64,000 bases of DNA from Chionis minor (GCA_013398295.1 VZSF01007706.1:1066533-1130532); one strand, 5' to 3'; positions 14,271-29,063 are shown, counted from the first letter of the stretch. The notes: generated from the sequence alone by a model not told the origin. Numbers and translations: made by a program.

Positions 14271-17200
14271 TGTCCCCTCTTCTAGCGGTAAATACAGTCA
14301 CACAATAATATGTAAAAATTCAAAATCGCTGATGACCTTTGAGTGTCACATGATTCTGGCTTCCAACTGAATTATCAGTATAAATACATGTAAATAAATA
14401 CTTTTACTCAAATAAACAAGTGTCAAAAAGACAGAATGAAAGAGTCCTTCAAAATTTGAGATTAAAAAGTCAGTTTACTCTGAAAATGAACATAGCACAT
14501 ACATACTATTCATATAAGCACAACTGTAAAACAACAGAAAGTGAATAGCTTAACCTAAGCTGCTTATCATTGCATGTAAGTGTTAAAAACATGCGGTTTG
14601 TTTGCATTTTCCATTATAGAGACACTGGCTGTGTTTTCAATACTCTGTCTGAAGTGTTCAGCACACTTGGAAGTTTAGTATCTGAAACCACTGTAATTAG
14701 CACAGTAGATTTCATAGACGAGTACACCCAAGTCAAAAGATGTCCTGCTAACCCAAGGTTTAAGGGATCAATGCTGATGAAGTGCTTAATTGTGAAGTAA
14801 GAACTTTGAGACCTGAATAAAATCACTAGAAAAACTGAAACATATGGTTGTACTAAGAGCAAGCATATAGCCAGCAATGGCTGGCTTTGAAGATATGGAA
14901 AGACTGGTGCACAAATATGCATTCAGATTTTCAAAATGCTGGACAACAAAGCAGGACCTAAATCTCCCAAGAACATTAGTATGAAAGTGACAATGTGTTC
15001 CATGTCTGTCCCACAAGAGCATAGGGCATTTATGCAGTGGGGAGTAAGCAGTAGAATAAAACTAAGTACAGTGTTTAGAGGTCTGCTTTGATGGTTAAGA
15101 ATCTCAAAAGCAGTTTATTACAGTTAAGTAAAAAACATCACTCTGAAGACAGTCTAGTGTAACACAGGCAAGACAGTAACACAAAGGAGCAATTCAGAAG
15201 CTGAAATAGGTTTAATTTAATTTAATAGTGTTTCCAAGGCAGGACAAGTGAGATTCAGAGGTTTCAATTTTCAGACACTGAAAATTTTCGAGATTCTTGG
15301 GTATCCCACTATTCTGCCTTTTCAAAAGAGCATGGGTCTTCCATATCACCTATAGCACATCTGCCAACCCCTTCTGGATATCTCAAGGCATTTAAAGGAA
15401 AATTTGGCACTTGTGTTCAAAAACACTTCCAACCTACTGTGAAATTTGTTGGCTTTTCATGAACTGAAGCCACACATTTTTGTCTTAAATTATCTATAGC
15501 AATAAAAAGTCTGAAAATTTTGCAAGTCTAACAACTTTAAAAGTTTACTCATAAATACAAATTTAGATAAAATGTAAACCCATGTGTAAAACAGAGCTGG
15601 TTGTGCTACTGTGTTATAACAGATGGAACCATGCAGTAACAGGCCACAAAACACCACATCTAAAATTCAAGTTTTTGAATATCCCCTTTGTTTTTATGTT
15701 TCCCCACCTTCATTTTCTCTTCACATCAGCTTTATCTGCCTACCTCATCTTCCAATGTACACGTACACAGATCTTCAGAACAGCGCAGGAGAATAATTCA
15801 AATGACTTACAAGATGACAATTTCTCTGCCTACCATTCCACTCCTTTAGCTTTCAGTTCCTGCATCTGAGCAAACTAATTCTATGCATGAGCATTGTATT
15901 CAATTATGATGTCTTCTCATAAGTCACCTGCCTCTGTTTCTACTGATGATGATACAGGGTCAAACATTAGAAGTAAAAATAAGCCATGCTGTCTTGATAA
16001 TTCCTTATTTTTCAGATATTTATTTTCTTTTAAAGTTAGCATCTCCCGGACTTTTTAAAAAAATTAAGACTGATATTTTCACAGTTCAGGAAATTTGTTA
16101 CATACTGATTTGTCATTTATACTCGAGTTAGGGAGAAGAAAATGAGGAGGCGATAACTAGATATCTGATAAGTATATGCAAGCCAATAAACTGCTCTGAA
16201 ACACTGTATTATTATTTCATTACTTTAATAGCTTGAAAGCACTTGGAATGATTGTTGGTATATGTGGCTTTTAATACAATGATGAAATTAAATTGGCCAT
16301 CAAACCAACAATAGCTAACATAAGAAAGTGGACTAGCTTTAAATACAGAAATGTCTGTGACTTGTTATTTATAAGGGCAATAAGCTATTATTTCAATATT
16401 TTACAATTCATACTATTTCATTAGCTCCATATTTATTCATTTCTGAGACAAGATTATCCATATGTAAAAGCCACAAGAACACAGGTGGAAACACCACCTC
16501 ATCTCAGTAACACACACCCGATGTGAAAGTAAGTTCAACCCAAAAAAACCTAAGAGCATGCCAGGATTAGCTCTTAAAGACACTATAGGAGTTTTGTGTT
16601 AAATGCTGCAATAACATAACAAGGTTTTTCCAACAAGTGAAACTTATTAGAAATTAAACATTGAGGTATTTCCCCTCCTTCAGTTGTTATAAGAATGCAT
16701 GGGAAAGGAACACAGCTGCTTGTACACTAAGATGTTTTTAGTATAATATACACTGTAGACTATAAAATATTATTTTATACAGAAAGAAAAGTTAACATTT
16801 TTACTTCTGCAGAAGTAGGGTAACCGAAAGCAATACAAGTTTACAAGAACACAAGAGAATCTGAACAATTAAGGTTAATCTTTCCAAAGCTTTATACTTG
16901 GGACGTACAGCTGCTGTAAGAAAACCTGGTCTTGGATTTTATTTCATAAATGCCCTTCAGTTTCAAAGACAGTTCCTGCATTCAAATCACTGATATAATG
17001 CTGCTATAAGATCATCTTTCATTCTTCTTCAATTAGTTAATCCTTTTCTTCACCCCCTCAAAGTTGCTACAGAGATGGGGAAGGGAAGTTTTACCATCAG
17101 CTGAAAATACCTTTCCCTGTACACCTTAGCTATACACTTTTCTTCCATAAAGTGCATCCAATCCTGAGTTTAGCACCCAGGATAGAATACGTAATTCTGA

Positions 17201-19019
17201 CGATCTTTTGACAACAGATGATTTAAATTAAGCCCATTTACAGAAGTAAATAGAAGTCACATCATCACCCCTGCCTTCCCCATGCACACAGCAGAAACCA
17301 CAGGGCAACTATTACCATTCTCTTTCTACAGAGCATACTGGTTTACAAGGCAAGCACTAGGGAGACTAGAGGCAATGTTTTTGTATGTTTGTTTTTAATA
17401 CATGGGACCACAGCAGAACACTTTTCCATAAGGTCAGGCAACCTGTTGCAGGACCCAGGACCAGAACTCAGAGGTCCCTGCCTGACACAATTCACTTTAA
17501 AGAATTAGATAAGGAAAAAAACAAAAGTCTGACAAAAATTTGGTCTAGAACAGAAATGTTAAGAGCTTTATTCTTGAATTGTCTCATTCAACCTGTCAAG
17601 ATTTTTACCCCCCTCATCAACTTAAGATTGTCAAAACTAAGTCGGTCAAGACAAAGCTGCCTGCTTTGGTTTTTCTTCCAAGCAATTTTCTGGCAAAGAA
17701 ATGCTTGACCCTTCATCAGATTTAAATTAAATACTGAAAAAATACTCCTTAGCTATCAGACACATAGGAATACTTTTCAGGTGGCTTATATGTTTAACAA
17801 GTTTTGCAGAAAAATCTGCGCAGTTCAGAAGCCATTGGAAGAGGCGTCCTCTTTGCTGTGCAGAATATTTTTCTGTAAATATACTACCACATCAGCTATT
17901 AGACTCTAAAATTACTAGGGACATTAAATATTTCTTAACAATTCCCCCTTCTTCCCCATTCCCTTCTCCCTTAGGGAAATAAAATAAATCAAGATATGAA
18001 AGAAACAAAAGCCTATCTTCAAAGCCAAGTCATGAAGTCATGCCTTGATTTTCCAAAAGAGGGAGATATAGCTCCATTTGTGAATTAAGCATTTCAATTA
18101 CAGTGAAGAACCTAAGAATATGCTTAACTAGTTTACTAGACCTGATGAAAAAGGAAAGCTTTTGCTCTTTTTTCTATTTCCATGCTTCTCAAAAACTTAA
18201 GAATTAGCAAATACTAACAAAAATATACTATATTATCTATTTGAATATAAAAAATTCAAGAGATGGAGACAGTAGCCCAGTATCATAAAGATACATATGC
18301 AGATAGAGATAAAAATACCATAGGAAAAAATCAAAGTGTTAAAAAAATCCTGGAGACCATAGAAGAATTATTAAAAATGAAAGCAATACTGCACAGAAAC
18401 ATTCCCAATAAATTTCAACACGCTCAAGTGTAGAGACAATACTTCACTTAATCATCACAAACTATCCTAAGTAGACAGATTTCTACAGAAAGAAACAACA
18501 GGCTTTATAACTGCTAGCTACACCAAGGTGGCATTATTAGGTATTGAAGGACAGTTTATTTTTAAAAAACCACATGTATCTATGGTGCAGAACAGTATTT
18601 GAACTTTTCTTTCAGTCTAGAATCCAGATTTTTAAAATCTTTTTCAAAATCTTATTAAGTAGTCAGAGGAGAACTGGAATCTCTAATACACAGCTCAAGA
18701 AATACTTTTCCCACATGCACTGTGACTTAACCAGAATCAAGTTACTACAACAGTGTAACTCAAAATGAAGCTCAAAATTTGTATATATAATACAAAAGCA
18801 CTCATGTATGCATTACGTAACTGAGAGGCTTGGGGTAGGAGAGCACAGTTTGAAAAGCAACCATAATAATAAAGCACATTACACATAATAAGTGTAACTT
18901 GGAGTTGTTTCAAGCCATGTCAAGTAGAAAAGAAGCTGCTGAAGTATGTAATAGGGGCACTCAAGCATTAAGTATTACTTATCCTCAACTATAAAGCCTT
19001 TGTATAAAAGGACACCCAC

Positions 19020-19400
19020 TGCATAATGCACCTTGCAGTTGGGTGGTTGTGGCATGGCAGAGCACAGCACACTTACTTTTTGATGCTCCCATTCATGACT
19101 GTTTCAAACTGACAGTGAAACATCTTTTGGGCATGAGGCAGGTCACGCCCAACAGCTCCACTTCCTGTGACATGCTCCCGCCACAGTGTCTTATAACTGG
19201 GGTAGCCAACAGCCCCAGATTGTCCTTCCATTGTCCCTTCCCTCCTCTTGCACTTGTCTCGGCACCCAACAACTCAAAGGTTCCCTAACACCTCAGGTCA
19301 CACTCTTTGGTGGATAATAAAAAAGTGCAGAGAATCATGTGTTCCCTCTGTTCTGAGGTCACTCATGGATGAGCTCACCTGATCCTCTCACATTGTTAGG
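19020..19400. other. GC-richer segment within intron 3
   Basis: About 380 bp are noticeably richer in G and C than the surroundings, with many CACTT, CTCC and CCCC words. No coding, RNA or repeat identity was recognised. It may be an eroded interspersed element or a regulatory segment; sequence alone does not decide. Confidence 0.3.
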
Positions 19401-22400
19401 TGCAGTAACTTAACTGCTTTCTGATAGTCTAAAGTACCATACCGTAAATATTTGATCATAACACCTCAGAGGAAATCCTCCTCAAGCAGTTCTGGTGTTG
19501 GCTGTGTTGCCAGTACAGATTCCATCAGACAAGACTTGGGCATCCAACATGCCGAATAAGTCCATTAGAATACTAAAGCCTATCTTCCACTTTCTCCTTG
19601 ACCTATAATCTTCTCTGTCTATAGAGAAATACAACTGAAAACTAGAAGTATGTACCACTGAAGAGAATGTCAGAAGCTTTACCTAATTAGTGGTCCTATC
19701 TTCCAAACAAAACAAAAAAATCCCCTAAAAAACACAGTCATGTTGACATATACTTAATATGGACTCTCAGACTTCAAATTCCATTTCAAGACCCCTTCTT
19801 TAAAAATCTCTATCCCTCTTCCTCCAGAAGACCCCCACATTTCACTTTACACACACCTAATAGCAGTTGAAACAACAGGTCTTCTGTATGGATAAACTAA
19901 AAGGAAAATATTTTTAAATAGCAAAACCTCCTACAAAAGAATTGTGCAATCTTAAAGGCACAGGAGAATTAAACCCGCCAAAATAGCTGAGCAAGAATAT
20001 TCTGACAAGCTGAGCTCAGTCTGCAAAAACCATCCACTGCATTACAATGCTTCATCACTGCTGCAGCCTCTCCTATGAGCCCACAAGCAGTTGCACACTG
20101 TTTACCAAAGCCAAACAGGCCAAGTCAAGAGACTATTTATCTCCCAATGAGATAACAACTCTTCCTGCTAGTAAACCTAATCCGTAACCCAAATAAGTCA
20201 ACAATAACTTGCTGCATGGCTCACAATCAAGCAATGAAACATGAAGGGTATTGCCACAGATTTAACTAATGCTTTACTTCCCATTCGGCACCACTGACGT
20301 CTAGAAATAGATATGCTAAGTGACTTACGTCCTATTCCCTAAAGTTCAAAATACCAGAAATGCCACGTCTGTTCCTTCTTGCATGTAGGTTAAGTACACC
20401 ACAATGCTGCAGAACGCTTGTTCCATTCACTGTTTCCATTTGCAGACCTAGTGGTTTTTTTATCCTTTTATTTTTTTTATTTTACACCATTTAAGAAATG
20501 AAATTTAGGTGACATGGAACTTAACAAACCATGAACAAGGATATGCCCCAGCCGCCCCAGCTGAGGTGAATACAAGAAATATTTGTACACGTAAGAAAAC
20601 AGTGAACACTTCTTCAGGAAGCTCCCCCTTGAAGTCACATTTCCCACCTCTGCTGGGGTACCTGAGGCTCCTTTTGTAAAAGCTGTCTGACTGCACATAA
20701 CCTGTTTACACCTTATCTTACAGAAAACTCGCCACATCTTTAACACTTCTGCACCTAACATCCTAACCACCAGCTTATTATCCCATTATTTTAAAAGTTT
20801 TTGAGTTTCCACATTCTCATTAAAAACGCCTTCACGTTTTGACTGTAGACTGCTTGAAGGGCATGAAACCTGAACTCGCCTGTCTGATACTACGTTGCTG
20901 GACTTCCTGACCAGTACGGTCAGCTGCAACACCATCTACTTCATCAGTGACAGTAATTACACTTGATGAGTTTTACTAACAGTGGTTCCCTGACACCTAT
21001 TAACCTACCTGCTCACCGTATTTGATTCCTTTTCAAGGTTTACAAATTAAACATAGTGCATGCAGATCTACTACAAAGTATAGAATACAGTGCTAAGAAC
21101 TGTAAGGATGAAGTTTTAATAACATTCTTTACAACTAGCTTCCCCCTGCCCAGCACCTCATAGATACAAATGTATTTTTAGGTACTTCTAACCATGATTA
21201 ATTTGTTAGTGTTCTGACTCAAAGGATTAATCTGTTAAGCGTTCTGACAAAGTAGCTCCTCTTTTGTACCCTTTAATATTAAGAAGGGTTATACCTGTGG
21301 ACTGTAAAATTTCTCAAAACCCAATAGCAGTGAATTTTTAAAACATTTTGTACAAACCAATAAGAAAATTGTGACTCTTCTTTGTGCCAGCCCCAATTTT
21401 CTATTGAAATTAGCACCTATAACTACCATGCAGCAATTGCTGAAACCACTCAAGTGAAATATCAGAAGAATATTGTGTTAACAACTGCACAAGTTATCAA
21501 ATCTAATCACCTCATCACAATGTATGATACTCCCTTAAAAAAAAACCTATGAAGTTCACAATTTAAATACATATATACACATATGTGTGTGAAGGAATAA
21601 AGGCTATAGATTTTGCAAATTATGGGATACAGAGTTTTTAAAAAGTTTCTACCATTTTCTGAGGTGACCTTTCCAGGGAAAACTTACATTATTTGTTCCC
21701 TGAGCTGTATATCATTAGTTCTGTCAGCATACACAGAGAAATCATGAAGGTTACTATGGTGCTCAGAAATGATCTGCTAAAATCCAATTAAAATTAACTA
21801 TAACACAGGGTATTTTGGTGGGGTTTTTTTGTTTGAGGTTTTTTGTTTTGTTTTTGAACTTTTACCTATCTGCACTCAATTACAAGAAAGCTACCCATTC
21901 GTAGTTAACTCACGGCTTCAAAAACATCATAAGAAACCAACAGATTTACTCATATTTTACAGACAACTTCCTAATCTTTACCTTGCTCCTTGTAAAAGTT
22001 CCATTATGGAGTCATGTCAGTCATCCTGACTCTTACCTGCATAACTCAAGAAAAATAAGCCAGAACCACTAACAATAAACAACATTTCATGAATATACAA
22101 GCAGTATTTAGTTGAACACAGTGTTTTAATTTCATGCACCTACCCAGCATATTGTCAGATAAAGTGTCAGGTAAATTTATAATATATAAAATTCTCATTC
22201 TGTCAAATCATTTCAGAAGTCACAGATCCACAGTCATTACTAGAAGGTTCAACAATTACTACTATTTTAGTGTATCTTCCCCAGCTACCAGAAGAAAACT
22301 TAGTGGTTAAGCTGTATAGATCTCCTATTCAATGTTCCCAGGCAGCAGGTAGCTCAATCATAATTGCTAATGTTTTGGAAGTATCAATCTTACCATCTTT

Positions 22401-23340
22401 CCTTATTTAGCTGTGTAAAAATATTTGAACTTGATCATTTGCCATGAATTTGGAGATTATTTTCCATCGAGGTTTGAATTCTTATTGACTTCTAGCTGCC
22501 AATTGTTTTGCATTTTCTGCTTTGTTCCTTGGCATTCCTTTAAAGAATATTAAACGGGTTCCCCACTGCAGATACTAAGATCTCAAATTTTTGCAAGTAC
22601 TAAACTGCAATCTCAATTTTTGCCCTAAACTCCACTGACACTATTTCAAAATTAGGATCTTACAGAATGCAGTGAAAACTAAATTTACTGGTATTTTTAA
22701 GCAGTTGTAAAACTCATTTATAAATAAACAGTAAAAGAACAAAGTGGAACACGGATTAAACTCCCACATGCATACGACAACACTTGACGAGACTTGAAGA
22801 AGCCTATCCATGTTAGTTTTTCTAAAAGCTTGCTGTATACTGTGAAAAGTTAATTAAGAATACTCTGGCAACAAAGGAAGAATTCAGTCATTTTCCAGCA
22901 TGGAAGGTAAGTTCACTTGCCCCTCAACTGCCATCGCTGTTAGAATGACAAGCATGCTAACATTTAAAGAGACTTTGGTTGTCCCAGACTGTCTTTCAAA
23001 CTATCCCCATTAGAATAAAGAGAGAGAAGTAAACAGGCTTAATTTATTAAAGCATTAAGTTTGTTTTTCAGGTTTTTTTTAATCTGTGCTCATCTTATGA
23101 CATCTATCACAAGTTCAAAACAAAAACCCAAACACAAACACCAGACAACCACAACAGCAACTACATTTGTTCACTTAGCTCACTCTAAGCTCATAACTGA
23201 TCCATAGGAGAAATAAAAGCTCCCTTTTCAAGCAGGTAACCTTATTTTGTAGGGGGATGTCATAATTCACAAGGGAATCACTCAACAGTTATAAGCATCC
23301 CTCACTTCACACAGAAATACAGGGGAAGATCTACAGCAGG

Positions 23341-23376
23341 TTGTTGTTTTTTGTTTTTTTTTTTTTTTCTTTTTTT
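23341..23376 (+). repeat. T-rich low-complexity tract
   Basis: An interrupted T run (TTGTTGTTTTTTG, then about fifteen T, C, then T again). It could be the reverse complement of a poly-A tail, but no retroposed sequence was recognised beside it. Confidence 0.6.
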
Positions 23377-26365
23377 AATTACTCACCTTCTTCAATGTTT
23401 CTATTTACTTATGAGAAGACTCCCAGAAGAGCTACAGTAGAAAGTCTACTACTATTGAAAACAGGCTAATGTTTGGCCTTTGCTCCTCATTTATTTTCCT
23501 ACAAAAATATTTTGTGACCTGATCTAAATTAGTGTCACCAGCCACACTCCATCCATTTCCCCTTCTGGCTTAGAAATTACTTATTTAAAAGGAATGACCT
23601 TGTCACCATTTCAGAACTTGGCATTTGCCTGTGTAGAACTAAAGATGAAAACAGTGTAGACAGAAGCTAAAAGACAAGGATCTTCTGGATGAGAGTTTTC
23701 CCCTAGCAGTTTAATCAAGTCACTGCAAAAAACTGCATATCTAAAGTTATATATTTGAACTTAAATATCTAAGAATAATATTGGTTAAAGAAACTTTAAA
23801 ACCTGTGATTCCTTTATGCTTCTTTAGTAAAGCAAAAAAGGGAATACTTTCATCACCAAGATGAAATAGTTTGTGACCTAGTCCAGCACATGCAGACAAC
23901 AGTGTCTGTGTATTTAAACATTAGCTCTGCAATCTGCAGAATTTCCACCAACAGATAATACAATATTGTCAGCTTCTACATGAACAAAGAACTGCAAAAC
24001 TATGCGCTACCACACAAATCCTTGTGTTCCCAAGAAATACACACATTTATGAAGGATCGTAATCTGAAAGAACTGCATAGTTCGAAGAAAACTTACAGAA
24101 GAGCAGCAGTTTTCTGAATCCAGTAGTGGAATAAGAGAGGACAAAAAAATCAGCCGTAGCATGAGGGTATCGTACTTGCCTACCGTGTGGAATACTTCAA
24201 CCTCATTCCAGATTTTGTGACAGATAACCATTTTAGAACTACCTTAACTGGAAACCCTCTTTCCATGTTAGTTATATGATCTAAATTTCCTGAAAGTGCA
24301 CATTGTGATGTGTTGGATTCAGTTGTATAGGCACCACGGAACAAAAACAAATTGTCATGAAAGATTATTAGCAAAATTACATCTGAGACTGGGAGCAGTT
24401 CCATACGGATTAAGTCATCAGTTATGATTATGTACACTTGTGAATCAAGTTTCTAAATCTCTGCAATTTTTTTTTTTTTAAGACAAAAATACACACAGAT
24501 CTCTCACAGGCAGAAGAAACAGTCCAGCTTCACAAGCCTCTTCGGGAATCGCATATTTTAAGTGTCAGTGACATTCTTGTTTAAAACTGACCATATAAAA
24601 GCAGAATTAAAGAAGTGGCAGAGTAAAAAACCAACAATTTTAAAAGAGGAAAACAAACTCACTTCTCTACCAGCAGGAGTCTCATGGTTTTTCAGCAGGC
24701 TTAGAGCAACTACAAGAACTACAGCAAATCATCTTACTAGTACATCAGTACCAACAGTAAACAGTAGTCAAAAATTCTGCATACTAAACAAATTATGCAC
24801 AAGGTAATCCTTGCTTTATGGAGTTTATATTTCAAAGAAAATGGTTAATGAAAAGAGAAAGTACTGTGAAGACCTGTACTTCAAAATAGGGAATTATGAC
24901 TAGCGAATATATAGGTAGCCAGACAATAAGTCTTAAACAAAAAATAATCTCATGTTTTTCAAAATGTGTTTAAGAACATACGCTTTTTGCTATTATGTTA
25001 ACAATTATCACCCCTCCTCATAATTCACACCTTTTATCTCTACACTGAGCACAGAACATTCTATAGTAGGTGAGCTCAATAGGTTTGTCGATACAACATA
25101 GAAGGTAAGTTTAGCAACATTTCCTGCAAAGCAGTAGTTTCTAGCCTACTTACATCTCAAAACCACGGAAAATATTAAGTAACTATTCCGCAATCTCATA
25201 TATTCCTGCATAATCACTGCATTTCTGAGCTGCAGACAACTGTTTTCTTTCCTGCTATGTAAAATAAGAACAGCTTTCTCATTCCTTGAATGTTTATTCC
25301 TAAATCTCCATTTATCCATATTTATTACTGGGATAATTTAATAGGCCACAACAAAAAAGCATAAAGATAAGCACACACATCAAGTAAGCATTTCCAGAGC
25401 ATTTTTATGCATATCCTTGTTTCAGCAGATTTCTTGTTTACCTAAGCTGATTTTCAGCAGAAAAATGAGGATTTTTTTCAGTCTGTTAGTTTTGTTGATG
25501 AGAGCCCTGAAAATACAGTAGTATCATGCAAATGCTCAGTTTCTTAATTTCTTCAGTCTATAGTTATGTTTCTTAACTTCCCATTACTGTGCCTCCTTGG
25601 CATCCAGTATCTCTGGAACTCAGGCTCTGACTGCGACAATTCAAATTCTCAGAACTACATCTCTGACTGACATCACTATTCACCTAGAAATAATCAACTC
25701 TACTGATAGTTATTTGTTATTATGTACATCTACACTAAGCTTAACAACTGTGGCATTTGATAACTTGAAGAAACTTTCCATTCATTTCTGGAAGAAATTA
25801 TATGTTCATGGATACTCGTGAAATACAACTGATAAAATACAACTAAGCTTTCCCTGTGTCTGTATTTCGTCTAACTTACTCAACCTAAGCCTACTGCTCA
25901 ATACCCTTAATTCTTAAAGGACAGGCAGAAGTTTTACAAAGTGACATGTACCATTAAGGCAACAAAAAGATCACCTGAAAAGCCATAGTTAAAGAGATCA
26001 CAAAAATTACTAAAGTATTGAGGTTTTAATAGGATCTTAATCTCAAGTAGTCATATCAAATACAGAAAAGCTTTATCCATACATTACTTATTACTTATTT
26101 TTCAAATTATCAATATGTAAATACTGTTTTCATCTTGTAACAGGATACAATACACTATTATCCACATTTCAGCCACATATGCCTGTTCCTGAGCATCATG
26201 GAGAGAGTTAAATGTTAACATTTCACTCATTGAGGTCACTTTGCACAAGCAGATAAACTGATTCTTCTTTTTAGAATTAAAAAATAGTTATTTAAACAAA
26301 AACTAAAAGGACAATTGAGTAAGAAGGGTTACAAGAATTGGACAGAGTAACTCTAGAACCAACAC

Positions 26366-26481
26366 CTTTAGCTTTGATCCATGGGGCACAGGAGAACAAC
26401 CATCTTGTCCAGGTGGAATGAACAACTCCCACTTCCCATACTCCAACTTCTTATATGGATGAGAAAACGGATTCCAGTCAT
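26366..26481 (-). CDS. GBE1: GBE1 exon 3 (116 nt): middle of CBM48
   Basis: The exon encodes the CBM48 core. After two bases of codon 105 it reads [20 protein letters not shown], then [18 protein letters not shown]. Human GBE1 has [20 protein letters not shown] at the same place. The acceptor (TATATTGCAG) is good. The donor is AAAG followed by GTGTTG, which matches the GT but departs from consensus at positions 4 to 6. The 116-nt length and the clean junction with exon 4 (...SKLK then VVI...) support this boundary. The loop GQDGCSP differs from human KQNKSVL. It is flanked by a 17.4-kb intron downstream and an 8.8-kb intron upstream. Identity is certain; the exact 3' edge is slightly less so. 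Confidence 0.95.
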
Positions 26482-28972
26482 CTGCAATATAAGAAATAAT
26501 ACTAAAGGCATTTATCTTAAAAATGTGTCCAATTACAATTCAAAAGGTATAACAGCATGTTCCATCTTTTTCAGAATAAACTTCAGTGACATCAGACACA
26601 AATACTTCTACATCTGATGCTACCATACATATTCAAAAGAGGTTCAATAAAATGTGTTAGATTTTCACTAGTAAACCATACTCCAATTCTAATTTGACAA
26701 AGATTAAATTATTTCTACTTTACCTTCTTTGATCAAAGTCAAAACAACCTCCTTCCCCAAAAAACACTACTGATTTTACTACCACAAAACCACGGTGGTA
26801 TGAAAGTTAATGGCTGAAAAAAATAATGCTTAATGCAGATTTAAAGCCAAAAACCTTACATCCTAAACAAGCTAGTAGAAATATTTCTTACAGCACTATA
26901 GGAAAAACTGATCAGCAGCTGTTGATTACAGACAGGGGAAGTGGACAAAATGTAACCAAAACCAACCAACCTCCACTAATTGAACGCTCAAACTAGTTTT
27001 GGACACACACACTGTTCACTGCCTGTAGTTTGACAAGTAATGTCCTGTTAACTAACACTCATTAGGCATACAAAATAGGAAAAATAAAGCAGGAACTGCA
27101 GACAAACTTGGTACCAATGGCTAGGAAACCACATAATACCAGACAATGACACCACAGTCAGGAAATTTGGCCTGAAATGCTACAGTTTTATTTAAGGAAA
27201 TCTTGAAGAAGAATTATTTTTCATTTAAAGAGTTTACTGAACCAAGCTTAGATTCCATAATTCAGGATTCTTCATCCTCTTTGGATTCGCCAAGCACTGC
27301 AGACATGTAAGGTTGGTCATTATGACATGCCCAACCGAACAGACACACCCACTAATAAAGTCCTGTGTGTTTGTATGCATGTTCAAGGCCAACTCCTATG
27401 AATGAGACCAAATATAAAGCATCTGAACTGACAGACTTCAGCAATGTAACAATTTCTAGGCTAGAAAGAAACAGCAAGTCAAGTTTGAATATTTTTTTTT
27501 CCTTAAACATGTCTATCTCATAGTTCAAGGCAACAGAGGCTCCTAAGCTAGCGAAAAAGCAGTCAACACAGAAAATTGAGTTGCAAGACATTAAAGCAAC
27601 ATATGCTAATCTTCCTTCATGGTAATCTATTTGCAAGCCATGTCCTGTTGTAAAAAACAACAACCTCAATGAAAGAAGAATAAGCAGCCTCCAGTGACAT
27701 CCTGTTTAAAGGAGGTCCAGTGCATGATCTTAAGCAGATATTTAAGCAGCTAACAAACTGTTCACACCCTAAGCTGTGGTTCCATGACTAGTTTAAGCTA
27801 GTATAGAACAATATTGCTACTAAACGTGGCAGTCAGCGTTAATAGCTATCCAGAAAAAACTGGACATACCATGGACACTTTTGGCACCATGGAAGTCTCA
27901 GTAGGGGAGACAGAAGTGAAGAAGTTCTACTCATCAACATATGCATTTTCCTAAACATTTGTAATCAAAAATATTATCTGCCATACAAAAAGGATAATCT
28001 TCTCCAATAATACATGGATGTCTTGAGCTTCAGAGAAAGACTAGGCTGCTTTCAAAGTAAGTTGCTAGTTGCTCTTACACAGCTGTTTAAATTTGAGAAC
28101 TGCCAATCTTAAGGAACAAAACTGAAAGGCACAAATCAAACAGAATAGACAGTATGACAAAAATAACTATGTAAGACAAATATTCTACTATCTATTAATT
28201 TTACAGTAGAGAGCAGTGTCAAAACCAATGAAGAGATTATGATAATAAAACATTTCCCATGCTCAAAAACAGAAATACAATTAACTCAGTACTCTATGTA
28301 GATGTTAGTTTTTAATCATGATTAAGGTATTTGGATAGTGCAGACAAAATACACACATTAGCAGAAGGAAAGTATTTATTCTTCTGGATTGATAGCAGAA
28401 GAGCTTGTATATTAGTAAGATTTAGATGGGTCTCCCCCCTTGGTTTTATTCTGAAGTTTCAATCAAAAAAAAATAATGAAACAAACAGTACTAACACCAA
28501 GATTGAACAGCCAATACCTTAGCAATAAGGCAATCCTCCTTAAAAGAATGCCAAGACTGTAAACACATATGTGTTATACTGTATAAACACTGTATCATTT
28601 ATGTTATTTTTTTCCAGAGAATGGTAAAGAGATGTGGAATACATCACTAGGATTTGGGAGCTTGAAAAAATTAAAACCGGTATTTTCCTCTAAACTATAA
28701 ACAGCTAAACTGTCCAAAATAAACAATTCAGGCAAAAATGGGAAAACAGAAGAAAAATGGAAAAAGTTACAAACAACTTAAGAAGCTGCAAGAAGACTAC
28801 TTCAAGGAACCTGTTTGGATTTATTATAGTGAAGACCTTCTTATAGGAGTAACTACCAACTCTTTCAACTTTCTTCTCCTCCATAGACATCTGTTTGTGT
28901 TCACTACTTTTTGGGAAAGTCTTCCCCAATTAAGCTGTATCTATTGATTACAATGCATGAGCCAAACTAAAA

Positions 28973-29055
28973 ATACCAGGTAAAAACTAACCATTCACCA
29001 GGCTCAGTTAAATGGAATCAAACATACCAGGAGATAATGCCTGGTGAATACCAGG
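28973..29055. repeat. Inverted repeat with three ATACCAGG words
   Basis: The 11-bp arms ATTCACCAGGC (28993-29003) and GCCTGGTGAAT (29039-29049) are exact inverted repeats around a 35-bp loop. The word ATACCAGG occurs at 28973, 29024 and 29048. The cluster ends nine bases before the first copy of the ~130-bp direct repeat. Confidence 0.7.
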
Positions 29056-29063
29056 ATACTGCA

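Larger units (their letters stand above)
8946..26365 (-). other. GBE1: Intron 3 of GBE1 (17,420 bp)
   Basis: This long intron separates exons 3 and 4. It contains one copy of a dispersed repeat (9781-9848), a T-to-G homopolymer tract with a G-quadruplex motif (14228-14270), T-rich tracts near 23341-23376 and 24467-24479, and moderately GC-richer patches around 19020-19400 and 20500-20960. None of the short ORFs has recognisable similarity. No nested gene was found. Confidence 0.85.

Noticed and set aside
16251..16312. 9-bp inverted repeat ATTGTTGGT / ACCAACAAT with a ~44-bp loop
   Set aside because: Inverted repeats of this size are expected by chance many times in 64 kb, and there is no associated element or target duplication.
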